DNA from: CAVVGZ01 sp963747965
GTDB taxonomy: Bacteria; Chloroflexota; Anaerolineae; Anaerolineales; Anaerolineaceae
Direction of reading: 5' to 3'
Assembly (NCBI GenBank): GCA_963747965.1
Contig: CAVVGZ010000007.1
Location: forward strand, 496,001-560,000
Length of the DNA stretch: 64,000 bases
The notes beneath the pieces are model-generated. The model was not told where the DNA came from and did no database searches. It saw nothing but the letters and a program-made list of their open reading frames with translations. Positions 1-9,114 of the stretch are shown here, piece by piece (positions within the stretch are counted from its first letter, which is position 1; the number at the start of each line of letters is the position of its first letter). The translations under genes and the position numbers were made by a program.

Positions 1-1634
1 AACCGGAAATTGGAAAAACTGACAATCGGTTCCCGTTATGTATCCTGATCTCTTCAAAAACCGGACTAAAAAGGAAATACGGAGAACATACATTTTCGGT
101 GATTGAACAGGAAATGCGCCTCCTTACAGACCAGATAAGGAAAAGAAATGGATGGGGTGCCGCAATCTATTTTCCAGATGATTTCGAAAGTAACAAAAGA
201 CTCGGAGTTATTACAATTGAACAAATCGATCCATGGAAAATAAAATTGGCATTGATTGATCTTGATAGAGCTCTTTCAAAAAAAGGTGAGAAAATAGGGG
301 CTTTAATAATCATCGGTGGTCCCGACATAATTCCATATCATAAATTGCCTAATCCAACAGATGATTCAGATGATTTTATTTCATCCGATAATCCATATGC
401 TACCCTGGATACAAATTATTATCTTCAGAATTGGCCATTGGGTAGAATTACCGGAGAAAACGGGGTAGATCCCGGGTTACTGCTTGAGCAACTACGGAAT
501 TCTATCCAATATCACAAAAACCAAAAAAGGAGGGTATCCTGGTGGAACAAGATTGAATTGCCCAGCAGCTTTGGACAACTTTTTGGTTCACTACGGGGCA
601 ATTTAAATATAAACAGCAAAGGGGCCAATTCTAGAAGTTTTGGTTATACTGCATCCACCTGGAAAGAATCTTCTATTGCTGTTTTTCGAACGATTGGGGA
701 TGCTAAAAAAATCAGCATTTCTCCGCCTGAAGTATCCGGGAATATAAAACCTGAAAGCACGTCCGCTCACCTGGGATATTACAATCTGCATGGCTTGGAA
801 GACACATCAAGCTGGTATGGGCAAAGAGACCTTGCGGATCCAATTCCAGGACCAGATTATCCTATAGCTCTTACACCGAACGACCTTGCACAAAACGGAA
901 AAGCACCAAAGGTGGTTTTTAGTGAGGCTTGTTATGGCGGGCATATTATAGATAAGAAAGAAAATGATTCGATTGCTTTAAAATTCCTTTCAATTGGGAC
1001 TCAAGTATTCATTGGTTCTACTGGCATTTCATATGGGTCTGTATCCACTCCCCTGATTGGAGCTGATTTCTTAGCATACCTTTTCTGGTATCATCTGGAA
1101 TCAGGTTACTCTGCAGGTGAAGCATTGCTAAAGGCCAGGATTGATCTGGTAAGAGAAATGCAAAAGCGTCAAGGTTTTCTCGACAGTGAGGATCAAAAAA
1201 CATTGCTATCTTTCATACTTTTTGGTGATCCACTTGCTAGGCTCGACGAAGGACAAATTGCTAAATTTATACCAAGGAGTTTTACTGAAGATACAATAAA
1301 TATTGTATGTGAAGAAAACAGCCTGCAGGTTGATCCCCCAAATATTTCTAAGGACATACTTTCAGAACTAAAACAAATTGTAGAAATGTACCTGCCAGGA
1401 TTAGATGAAGCGGAAATTAAGGCCGTTAATCAACATAAATATAAAAAATCAGAAATGATCATGAATGAAAATGGAACCCAATTTGAAATCAAATCAACTC
1501 AAAGGGAACCGACCGGTAAAGTTGTGGTGTCTTTTAAAAAGAATATAAAATCTTTACAACAAAATCATGTACATTATGCAAAGGCAACCATAGACTCGAC
1601 CGGCAAAATGATCAAACTCGCTATTTCAAGATAA
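1..1634 (+). CDS. C25-like (clan CD) cysteine peptidase, 5' partial
   Basis: The reading frame is open from base 3 through the left edge, so the gene probably begins outside the window; a GTG at 99 is only an internal candidate start. The visible 540 or so residues carry the two catalytic blocks of clan CD cysteine peptidases (gingipain/caspase/CHAT fold): a strand ending NLHG (His, about 230 residues after the GTG) and VVFSEACYGG (Cys, about 50 residues later). A final segment of about 110 residues lacks recognisable motifs. Gingipain-type C25 and CHAT-type peptidases share these motifs, so the subfamily is an inference. An intrinsic terminator follows directly. The substrate is unknown; such proteins are often secreted or regulatory, but the N-terminus that would show a signal peptide is missing. 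Confidence 0.6.
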   Translation, partial: PEIGKTDNRFPLCILISSKTGLKRKYGEHTFSVIEQEMRLLTDQIRKRNGWGAAIYFPDDFESNKRLGVITIEQIDPWKIKLALIDLDRALSKKGEKIGALIIIGGPDIIPYHKLPNPTDDSDDFISSDNPYATLDTNYYLQNWPLGRITGENGVDPGLLLEQLRNSIQYHKNQKRRVSWWNKIELPSSFGQLFGSLRGNLNINSKGANSRSFGYTASTWKESSIAVFRTIGDAKKISISPPEVSGNIKPESTSAHLGYYNLHGLEDTSSWYGQRDLADPIPGPDYPIALTPNDLAQNGKAPKVVFSEACYGGHIIDKKENDSIALKFLSIGTQVFIGSTGISYGSVSTPLIGADFLAYLFWYHLESGYSAGEALLKARIDLVREMQKRQGFLDSEDQKTLLSFILFGDPLARLDEGQIAKFIPRSFTEDTINIVCEENSLQVDPPNISKDILSELKQIVEMYLPGLDEAEIKAVNQHKYKKSEMIMNENGTQFEIKSTQREPTGKVVVSFKKNIKSLQQNHVHYAKATIDSTGKMIKLAISR

Positions 1635-1660
1635 TATTGCGATATTTGATCAAAAAATAT

Positions 1661-1695
1661 GAAGCTGACAACAATATCTCGGCTTCGTTTTTTTT
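1661..1695 (+). terminator. Rho-independent terminator after the C25-like gene
   Basis: An 8-bp stem (GAAGCTGA paired with TCGGCTTC, one G-T wobble) closes a 10-nt loop and is followed by G and eight T residues. It lies 26 bases after the stop codon of the peptidase gene and just upstream of the alaS promoter. Confidence 0.85.
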
Positions 1696-1701
1696 GATTC
1701 A

Positions 1702-1730
1702 TTGATGGTTACTTCCTATTCACGTATAAT
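1702..1730 (+). promoter_or_regulatory. Sigma70-type promoter of alaS
   Basis: TTGATG (-35) and a perfect TATAAT (-10) are separated by 17 bp. They sit between the upstream terminator and alaS, leaving a 5' leader of about 40 nt with an AGGAG-like ribosome site (CGGAGAG) before the ATG at 1778. Confidence 0.75.
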
Positions 1731-1777
1731 ACCCCCCATAAAACCGAATTTTATCTAAAAAAACCTCGGAGAGAAGC

Positions 1778-4519
1778 ATGCAGAATAAACTATCCGGTCC
1801 CCAAATTCGCCAAACCTTTGTTGATTTCTTTGTAGAACGGGGGCACAAATTTGTTCCCTCCTCATCATTGGTTCCTGGTGGAGATCAAACACTTCTATTC
1901 ACTAATGCCGGAATGGTTCAGTTTAAAGATGTATTTCTAGGTGCGGATCGGCGGGATTACTCCAGAGCTGTGAACTCGCAAAAGTGTATGCGCGTAGCTG
2001 GGAAACACAACGACCTGGATGATGTGGGCAGGGACGATACGCATCACACGTTTTTTGAAATGTTAGGTAATTGGTCGTTTGGGGATTATTACAAAACTGA
2101 GGCGATTAATTGGGCATGGGAGCTATTAACTGGTGTTTGGGGGTTGGAGCCTTCGATATTATATGTAACATGTTTCAAGGATGAAAAAGGTGAAATCGAA
2201 ACGGATTTAGAGGCTGCTGGTGCATGGAGGGAGCAGCCTGGAATCGATCCAACCCATATTCATTATTTCGGGAGAAAAGAAAATTTTTGGGAAATGGCTG
2301 ATACGGGACCTTGTGGCCCTTGCAGTGAAATTCACATTGATAGAGGAGAAAATGCGTGTAACCGAAAAGAAGAGCCGGGCCACGTATGTTCGGTAAATGG
2401 AAATTGCAGTCGTTATGTTGAATTGTGGAATTTAGTCTTTATCCAGTACAACCGGGTAAACCAGGATCGCTTAGAACCATTATCGGCAAAACATGTCGAT
2501 ACAGGGATGGGTTTAGATAGAATAGTATCTGTTTTGCAGGGTGTTTCATCTAATTACCGTACAGATTTATTATTTCCTATCATTGAAACCATCAGGGGCA
2601 TCACTGGTCACTCAGCATCCCAAAGGGATCAAAATTTTACCCCATACAGGGTAATCACCGACCATTGCAGGGCTGCGGCATTCCTGATTGCAGATGGGGT
2701 TATCCCGGGAAATATCGGACGGAACTATATTTGCAGGATGATTATCAGGAGAGCCTTTTTGTTTGGCGGTAAGCTGGGTATCAAACAACCATTTTTATAT
2801 CATGTGTCAGGCAAAGTCATTGAACTTTATGGGGATTTTTATCCTGAACTAAAGAAGCATAAATCTACCATCCTTGATCATATCAGGAGGGAAGAAGAGA
2901 GATTTATCAGTACAGTTGAGAATGGCCTGGTGCAATTAAATGAGATTATTACCCTAACCAAAAATCAATCCTTAACTATTATCGATGGGAAGGCTGCTTT
3001 CGAACTCTATGCAACCCACGGACTGCCGGTTGAGATAACCAAGGATATTGCCAAAGAACATGGCTTAAGAGTTGACGAAGAAGGGTTTGCAGTAGCAATG
3101 GAAGACCATAGAATAAAATCCGGCGCTGGAAAAGCATTCGAAGCAGACAAATTAGACCCATTTGATTTTTATCAAAATCTATTTTCTGATCTTATGCGAA
3201 CTGGTTTATTGCCAGTATCGGGGGTTGAAGCAAATCCATATTCTAAACTTGCAATCGATGGCCGGATAATTGCGATGATAAGAGATGGAAAATTAGTTGA
3301 TAGAGCCAATCCGGGGGATCAAATTGAAATTATTGTGCCAAAAACATGTTTTTATTTAGAATCCGGCGGGCAAGTATCGGATACGGGATGGATAGAAGGA
3401 CTTGATCGCCCGGGTTGGAAAATTCAAATCAATGATATTCGAAAACCATCTGCCGGTCTCATCACTCATCTTGGTGTTGTTTTGGAGGGGAATCCGAGAG
3501 TTGAGGATTCTGCATTAATTCAAGTGGATCAACGTAGAAGACGAGATATTATGCGTAACCATACCGCTTCACACTTGCTGCACAGAGAACTTCAGGCGGT
3601 GTTAGGAGATCATGCCAGACAAGCGGGATCCCTCGTTACATCCGAGAAGCTAAGATTTGATTTTTCTAATCCGGGACCTTTGACAATGGAGCAGTTATTG
3701 GAAATTCAGGATAACGTAAACCGATTAATCTATGATGACTTCGGGCTGCATGTTCGAAATATGTCGCTTAGCGAAGCTTTATCAGAAGGTGCCACTGCGT
3801 TGTTTGGGGAGAAATATGGAGAAAATGTCCGCACAATTCAGATAGGTGACGAAGAATTATTATCGTATGAATTATGCGGGGGCACACATGTTGATCATAC
3901 GAACCAAATTGGATTGTTTCTGATAACATCTGAAGGAAGTGTAGCGGCTGGTATCCGGCGTATCGAAGCAGTAACTGGAATAGGTGCATATGAACTTGTA
4001 AAACAACGGTTTGAATTATTGAAAGCTGGATCAGCATTATTGGAAACCAGCTCTCAGGATTTGCCAGAAAAAATCAAAACGATTCTTGATGAAAAAAATC
4101 AAATGCGAAATGAAATTCAGCAGTTGCGTTTCCGAATTGCTTTTTCACAGTTTGAGCAAGCAGTGAATTCATTCGATATGAGCTCTTCTGTCCCAGTTCT
4201 GAGTAAAGCTATACATTATTCTGATATTACGACCTTGAGAGAAATGACCGATTATTTCAAACAAAAGATTCATACCGGTGTGGTAGTTCTTGGCAGCATA
4301 TTTGAGAATAAACCCATTATTGTAGCTGCAATTACTGATGATCTTGTGTTGAGGGGTTTAAATGCTGGAAAGGTTGTAAAAGAAATTTCGAAATATATAG
4401 ATGGAAACGGTGGGGGGCGACCGGACTTTGCCCAAGCAGGCGGCAAGAATCCTGACGGACTCGAAATAGCCCTTTCCAGTGCCAATAATGTTATTCGAGA
4501 AATGATTAACCGATCATAA
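1778..4519 (+). CDS. alaS: Alanyl-tRNA synthetase
   Basis: Charges tRNA-Ala with alanine in the cytoplasm. The 913-residue product has the usual class II AlaRS layout: N-terminal aminoacylation core (starting RQTFVDFFVERGH, with FTNAGMVQFKDVFLG and DDVGRDDTHHTFFEMLGNWSFGD split around motif 2), then the editing domain with the zinc-binding HTASHLLH and CGGTHV motifs, then the C-Ala domain ending GGGGRPDFAQAGG. A CxxC-rich insertion near residues 185-210 (GPCGPCSEIH, then CxxxxGHVCSVNGNC) is a subtype seen in some bacteria. The start is fixed by a GGAGAG ribosome site. It is monocistronic between a clear promoter and a strong terminator. Intact and confidently identified. Confidence 0.98.
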   Translation: MQNKLSGPQIRQTFVDFFVERGHKFVPSSSLVPGGDQTLLFTNAGMVQFKDVFLGADRRDYSRAVNSQKCMRVAGKHNDLDDVGRDDTHHTFFEMLGNWSFGDYYKTEAINWAWELLTGVWGLEPSILYVTCFKDEKGEIETDLEAAGAWREQPGIDPTHIHYFGRKENFWEMADTGPCGPCSEIHIDRGENACNRKEEPGHVCSVNGNCSRYVELWNLVFIQYNRVNQDRLEPLSAKHVDTGMGLDRIVSVLQGVSSNYRTDLLFPIIETIRGITGHSASQRDQNFTPYRVITDHCRAAAFLIADGVIPGNIGRNYICRMIIRRAFLFGGKLGIKQPFLYHVSGKVIELYGDFYPELKKHKSTILDHIRREEERFISTVENGLVQLNEIITLTKNQSLTIIDGKAAFELYATHGLPVEITKDIAKEHGLRVDEEGFAVAMEDHRIKSGAGKAFEADKLDPFDFYQNLFSDLMRTGLLPVSGVEANPYSKLAIDGRIIAMIRDGKLVDRANPGDQIEIIVPKTCFYLESGGQVSDTGWIEGLDRPGWKIQINDIRKPSAGLITHLGVVLEGNPRVEDSALIQVDQRRRRDIMRNHTASHLLHRELQAVLGDHARQAGSLVTSEKLRFDFSNPGPLTMEQLLEIQDNVNRLIYDDFGLHVRNMSLSEALSEGATALFGEKYGENVRTIQIGDEELLSYELCGGTHVDHTNQIGLFLITSEGSVAAGIRRIEAVTGIGAYELVKQRFELLKAGSALLETSSQDLPEKIKTILDEKNQMRNEIQQLRFRIAFSQFEQAVNSFDMSSSVPVLSKAIHYSDITTLREMTDYFKQKIHTGVVVLGSIFENKPIIVAAITDDLVLRGLNAGKVVKEISKYIDGNGGGRPDFAQAGGKNPDGLEIALSSANNVIREMINRS

Positions 4520-4547
4520 AAACATGATTGATTGATTACATTAATAC

Positions 4548-4583
4548 ACAAAGCCTGGCGGGAAATTCCCGCCAGGCTTTGTG
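4548..4583 (+). terminator. Bidirectional terminator between alaS and gcvPB
   Basis: A 16-bp perfect GC-rich inverted repeat (CACAAAGCCTGGCGGG and its complement) closes a 5-nt loop. It lies between the convergent alaS and glycine cleavage operons. The plus-strand side is followed by GGGTTTT; the minus-strand tail is less T-rich. Confidence 0.8.
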
Positions 4584-4644
4584 GGTTTTACTGGAAGATG
4601 TTATGGAGAAATTATCTCATTTCATCATTTTCGCTCATTTGCCT

Positions 4645-6111
4645 TTAATCTTCTTCGTCTGGACGCCAACAACATAGGACCAAATCTCGGGCAGCTTTAA
4701 CTTCATCCAATCTCCCTACAGGTGTATTGTGCGGAGCGGTTTTTAATATATCAGGATCCTGATGCGCTTCCTCTGAAATTTTTATCATTGTTTCAATAAA
4801 TTTATCCAATGTCTGCTTATTTTCTGACTCAGTTGGTTCGATCATCAGAGCTTCATGGACAATTAATGGGAAATAATTGGTTGGCGGATGGAAATTGAAA
4901 TCCATTAATCGTTTGGCTATGTCAAGAGCATGGATGTTTGGCGCATCTTCCCACTGTCCTTCTACTACTAATTCGTGCATACAGGTACGGTTGTATGGGA
5001 CTTTGTAATAATCTTTTAGATTGGCTAACAAATAATTGGCATTTAATACAGCTGTCTCAGAGATTTTTCGCAAACCATCAGGCCCGTGCATACTGATATA
5101 TGTAAATGCCCTAACAAGCATTCCAAATTGTCCATGGAATGATTTCATACGGCCAATAGATTTTTTTGGTATCTTGAAACCGTAGAGCGGAGGATCGTCT
5201 TCGGATTCTTCTTCAATAATATCCACCACTGGATATGGTAAGAATTCAGCCAGATGAGAAGCAACACCAACTGGACCGGAACCAGGTCCCCCGCCTCCAT
5301 GTGGAGTTGAAAATGTTTTATGAAGATTGAAATGCATTACATCAATCCCAAGATCACCTGGCCGGGTTATCCCCAGCAACGCATTCATATTTGCACCATC
5401 CCCATAAATTAGGCCACCGCAATCATGGATTATTTGGATAACTTCCATGATATTTTGATCAAATAATCCAAGGGTGTTTGGATTAGTAAGCATCAATCCT
5501 GCCACATGGTCATCACAAGCATTTTTAAGCGCTTCAAGATTGGTATTCCCATATTCATCTGTAGGAATTGGCACAATATCAAAACCGCTCATCGCAGAAC
5601 TTGCCGGATTGGTACCATGGGCAGAATCAGGAATCAGGATCCTGGTGCGTTTGTGGTCCCCGCGGGATTTGTGATAAGCCCGGATAATCATCACACCTAC
5701 AAACTCACCCTGAGCTCCGGCTGCAGGTTGTAAGGTAATTGCTGAGAAGCCTGCTATTTCGCATAAGAATGCTTGAAGCAAATACATGAGGTAAAGATTG
5801 CCTTGTATGGTTTCAATTGGCTGGAGAGGATGTGTTGCCGAAAATCCTGGTAATCGGGAGACAAGCTCATTGATTTTTGGATTGTATTTCATCGTACAGG
5901 AACCCAGGGGATACATTCCTTCATCAATGCAATAATTTAATTTCGAAAGACGGGTAAAATGTCTGACAACATCCAATTCGGATAATTCTGGTAGGGGTAA
6001 ATCATTTCTTAAATATGAAACGGGTAATTCTGCAAGAGGGACATCGGGTTGTGGAAATTCAACACCTTTCCGGCCTGCTGAGGATAATTCAAAGATGGTA
6101 GGCTCAGACAT
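4645..6111 (-). CDS. gcvPB: Glycine dehydrogenase (decarboxylating) subunit 2
   Basis: The PLP-bearing beta subunit of the split P-protein of the glycine cleavage system. It decarboxylates glycine and passes the aminomethyl group to lipoyl-GcvH. The 488 residues match the family length. The PLP-lysine block reads FNLHKTFSTPHGGGGPG, preceded by DGANMNALLG; the N-terminal PLGSCTMKYNP motif is also diagnostic. The start ATG overlaps the end of gcvPA by 8 nt, implying translational coupling. Third gene of the riboswitch-controlled gcvH-gcvPA-gcvPB operon. Intact. Confidence 0.97.
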   Translation of the reverse strand: MSEPTIFELSSAGRKGVEFPQPDVPLAELPVSYLRNDLPLPELSELDVVRHFTRLSKLNYCIDEGMYPLGSCTMKYNPKINELVSRLPGFSATHPLQPIETIQGNLYLMYLLQAFLCEIAGFSAITLQPAAGAQGEFVGVMIIRAYHKSRGDHKRTRILIPDSAHGTNPASSAMSGFDIVPIPTDEYGNTNLEALKNACDDHVAGLMLTNPNTLGLFDQNIMEVIQIIHDCGGLIYGDGANMNALLGITRPGDLGIDVMHFNLHKTFSTPHGGGGPGSGPVGVASHLAEFLPYPVVDIIEEESEDDPPLYGFKIPKKSIGRMKSFHGQFGMLVRAFTYISMHGPDGLRKISETAVLNANYLLANLKDYYKVPYNRTCMHELVVEGQWEDAPNIHALDIAKRLMDFNFHPPTNYFPLIVHEALMIEPTESENKQTLDKFIETMIKISEEAHQDPDILKTAPHNTPVGRLDEVKAARDLVLCCWRPDEED

Positions 6112-7458
6112 TTTTCACCTCCTCAAGTACATCAACCAAGGAGTCGATATCCTCTTTGGTGTTCATTTCAGTGACTGCAATAAGCATATGATTTTGCAGG
6201 GAAGGGTAGTCAATGGAAAGGTCATACCCTCCCAGGATACCGTGGTCAAGCAAATGGCTATTAATTGTATCCACCGGCAATGGGACATTCAATTGTAAAT
6301 TCATTAAAAAATGGATCTTTATAAACCATTTTGTAACCCGGGACCCCGCTAATTTTTTGAGCTGCGTAATGAGCCTTATGGTAACAAAGTTTGGCGACCT
6401 GTTCGAGCCCCGATTTTCCGAGAACACTCAAATATATTGTTGACGCCAACGCCATCAATGCCTGGTTTGTACAAATATTTGAGGTGGATTTTTCTCTTCG
6501 AATATGTTGTTCCCGGGCTGTTAATGTCAGTACGTAACCACGATTGTTCTTTCCATCTACGGTTTCTCCAACAAGGCGACCAGCCAACTTCCGCATGAAT
6601 GCTTCTTTGGTTGCAAATATTCCCAGATATGGACCGCCAAAAGAGAGGGGAATCCCAAGAGATTGACCTTCACCAACAACTATATCTGCGCCGAACTCTC
6701 CCGGTGGTTTAAGCAATCCGAGTGAAATTGGATTCACGGCAACGGTCATAATTGCGCCTACCGCATGAACAGCATTTGATAGGGTTTTAAAGTCCATTTA
6801 TCCTTCCGAAAAAGTCAGGATATTGAACAATCACAATGGCTGTGTCCAGGTCAAGAAATGATTCTAAATCTGAAGGACCTGAAAAAGGATTGGTCAAATA
6901 GTCAGGACCATCAATAATCATGCCTTCGATCCCTGACATGTAGGTCATCAGTGTCTCGCGATAGTGAGGATGAACTGATGGGGATACCAATACCTTCTTC
7001 CTTTTCCCCCTGAAATGGTGATAAGCCAAAACTGCTGCCTCTGCAGTAGCTGTTGCGCCATCATAATGGGAGGCATTACTTACATCCATTCCGGTAAGGG
7101 CGGAAATCAGGCTTTGATATTCAAAAATGGATTGCAGGGTACCCTGGGATACTTCCGGTTGGTAGGGGGTATAGGCTGTGAGAAACTCACCACGCTGAAT
7201 AAGGCTGTCCACGACGGCAGGCGAATAGTGGTTATAGGCACCTGCGCCTAGAAAGCAGATGAGATCCTGGGTAGTCTCATTCGCGAGCGATAAACCGGTC
7301 GCCTGTGTCTTGGCTTCAATTTCAGTTAACCGTTCCGGTAAATCCAACTCCGGAAATCGGAATTTCTCAGGAATATCCAGGAATAAATCCTCAATGGTCT
7401 TTACTCCAATTCCTTTGAGCATCGCCTCGGTTTCGTTTTTTGTATGTGGTATATACAT
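6104..7458 (-). CDS. gcvPA: Glycine dehydrogenase (decarboxylating) subunit 1, two frameshifts
   Basis: Alpha subunit of the split glycine decarboxylase. As given, the frame breaks twice: after ...VQYPDFFGRINGL (an extra A in the run at 6797-6799) and after ...FTIECP (an extra C in the run at 6282-6284). Removing one base at each site gives a continuous 450-residue protein, the normal family length, running FFGRI-MDFKTLSNAVHAVGA and FTIECP-LPVDTINSHLL. N-terminal YIPHTxxE, FLGAGAYNHYSP and YTPYQPEVSQGTLQ are family signatures. The partner subunit and GcvH are intact, so the breaks are more likely sequence errors than decay, though a true pseudogene cannot be excluded. The TAA of gcvH abuts its start. 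Confidence 0.9.
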
Positions 7459-7850
7459 TAATGACCCCGTTCCTCACAGAATTGGATATAAGCAGGGGCA
7501 TCCATCAGCTGGTCCAGGTCAGCAACATGATTCATTTCTATTCTAACCATCCAGGCATCTTCATACGGTGAAGTATTAACCTTCTCGGGTGAGTCTGCCA
7601 GGTTATCGTTGGTCGCAATTACTTTACCTGCAACCGGAAGATGAACATCTGCAGCTGCTTTTACTGATTCAAGCGTAGCGACGTTATCGTCTTTTTGTAG
7701 AACATCATCTATATTTGCCAGAATTTCTACAAAAACGATGTCAGATAATGAATCCTGGGCATAATCGGTAATGCCTATGGTGGCGATATTTCCATCGACT
7801 TTTACCCACTCGTCGGTCTTGCTATATTTAAACCCGTCTGGTGTTTTCAT
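7458..7850 (-). CDS. gcvH: Glycine cleavage system H protein
   Basis: Lipoyl carrier that shuttles the aminomethyl intermediate between the P- and T-proteins. The 130-residue protein has the H-protein hammerhead fold sequence: KYSKTDEWVKV near the start, GITDYAQDSLSDIVFVE, and the lipoylation lysine in ATLESVKAAADVHLPVAG. An AGGAG site lies 8 nt before the ATG. It is the first gene after the tandem glycine riboswitch and its terminator, so its expression should rise with glycine. No gcvT (T-protein) is present in the window; it must lie elsewhere if the system is complete. Confidence 0.97.
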   Translation of the reverse strand: MKTPDGFKYSKTDEWVKVDGNIATIGITDYAQDSLSDIVFVEILANIDDVLQKDDNVATLESVKAAADVHLPVAGKVIATNDNLADSPEKVNTSPYEDAWMVRIEMNHVADLDQLMDAPAYIQFCEERGH

Positions 7851-7888
7851 GCAATTGCTCTCCTATTAGAAATATTGATATTAATATT

Positions 7889-7920
7889 AAAAACGCACAC
7901 GCAAAAATACTGGCGTGTGC
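7889..7920 (-). terminator. Expression-platform terminator of the glycine riboswitch
   Basis: Transcribed on the minus strand, an 8-bp perfect stem (GCACACGC with GCGTGTGC) closes a 10-nt loop and is followed by GTTTTT. It begins where the second glycine aptamer ends and lies about 40 nt before gcvH. Control by attenuation, with read-through when glycine is bound, is therefore the likely mechanism. Confidence 0.8.
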
Positions 7921-8098
7921 CTCTGTATATAACCTGAGAGATTCACCATGTATATGGTTTGCCCCTTCGGTGACAGCTAACTTTCCAGAGGAAAAATTGA
8001 TAGCAGGGTCCTTTTACCTGAGAGTTTCACAGGACTATGCCAAAAATCCTGTTTGCCCCTTCGGTGCCAAAATAATCCTGGTCTCTTCCCTTTTATCC
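7921..8098 (-). promoter_or_regulatory. Tandem glycine riboswitch (gcvT motif)
   Basis: Reading the minus strand, two aptamers follow each other. The first carries the core CACCGAAGGGGCAAAC variant (GGCACCGAAGGGGCAAAC) and ends AACTCTCAGGT. The second has GTCACCGAAGGGGCAAAC and ends ATCTCTCAGGT. Both halves are hallmarks of the Rfam gcvT motif. The second aptamer's P1 helix is visible as CCTCTG paired with CAGAGG. A short linker joins the two, as in cooperative tandem glycine riboswitches. It lies in the leader of gcvH-gcvPA-gcvPB, fitting glycine-induced catabolism. Confidence 0.95.
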
Positions 8099-8125
8099 AC
8101 TATACACAAATAAGTTTACAAATAA

Positions 8126-8154
8126 ATTTTATATTGTGCAGGGAATAAAGTCAA
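8126..8154 (-). promoter_or_regulatory. Promoter of the glycine cleavage operon
   Basis: On the minus strand TTGACT and TAAAAT are spaced by 17 bp, 28 nt upstream of the riboswitch's first stem. This is the best -35/-10 pair in the gap between the riboswitch and the phospholipase gene. Confidence 0.6.
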
Positions 8155-8198
8155 GCAATTATTTGATTCTGTATGATCTATGAAATGACACTGTTGAG

Positions 8199-9044
8199 TC
8201 AGGAACTGATTGCTATTTCTTCAATAATTTTAGGGATTGCTTCCTGGGCTGCCTGTTCTCCAATTCTGATGGTTTCACCGGCACGAAAAAATCCAAATAG
8301 TTCGGTGATATCCAGGGGAATCAGTGGATGGATGAGGCAGTCTGGTTTACATTGCTGTAAGTTTATCTCTGTAATTCTTGAAATCATCAATAACTCTGAA
8401 TAGTAAAAATCCAGGAATGCTCCAGGGGTAGGAAATCCCCAAAAAAATTTTTGGTTGATATTTCCAAAATCTGTTTGTAAGTAGCGTGTCGGCTCAACAT
8501 CTACAGCGATGATATATTCGGCGCCGAAATCATTTACGATATTAACCGGCACATTATTTAATATGCCACCGTCAATTAGTTTTCGGCCTTCCACCTCAAC
8601 AGGCGGGAATATTCCGGGAAAACAAATCGTCGATAGGATGGCTGGAATTAATTCGCCTGAGGTAAGGTGAATCTCTTGTGCACTTTTCATATCAACAGCG
8701 CATAAACCCAATGGGATTTTACACTGCGAAAATGTAGTGACATCTCCCAATAATTCAGTAAAATACTGCTTAATTTTCTTATAATCGATAAAACCGCGTC
8801 TGGGTGGAGCTAACTCAACCAACTTCAACAATTCACGTATATTCGAAAATTTTATCGCCTCTTCTTCAAGCTGCTCAGCGGAATATCCGCTGCTATAGAG
8901 AGCTGCAAGAAGACCACCTATGCTTGTGCCAGAGATGTAATCCAGAGATATATTGCTGCGTTCCAATACTTTTAAGACTCCAATATGAGCAAACCCTCTT
9001 GCACCTCCACCACCAAGAGCCAGGCCAATTTTTTTTAATCTCAT
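8199..9044 (-). CDS. Patatin-like phospholipase (RssA/NTE type)
   Basis: Probable lipid acyl hydrolase of the patatin family. The 281-residue protein has all family signatures: the oxyanion hole LALGGGGARGFAHIGVL at residues 8-24, the nucleophile elbow GTSIGG (Ser near residue 41) and the catalytic-dyad DGG (IDGGILNNVPV, Asp near residue 163). The length fits the bacterial RssA/YlbK group, which lack a cyclic-nucleotide domain. No signal peptide is visible, so it is probably cytoplasmic or peripherally membrane-bound. It is transcribed away from MsrA's end toward the glycine operon. Substrate unknown. Confidence 0.9.
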   Translation of the reverse strand: MRLKKIGLALGGGGARGFAHIGVLKVLERSNISLDYISGTSIGGLLAALYSSGYSAEQLEEEAIKFSNIRELLKLVELAPPRRGFIDYKKIKQYFTELLGDVTTFSQCKIPLGLCAVDMKSAQEIHLTSGELIPAILSTICFPGIFPPVEVEGRKLIDGGILNNVPVNIVNDFGAEYIIAVDVEPTRYLQTDFGNINQKFFWGFPTPGAFLDFYYSELLMISRITEINLQQCKPDCLIHPLIPLDITELFGFFRAGETIRIGEQAAQEAIPKIIEEIAISS

Positions 9045-9114
9045 AGTAGATTGATTACCTTTTTCTGAAATATTTAGAAGTCATGGGTTTGGCCCAATAG
9101 TTCGTCCAAATTAT

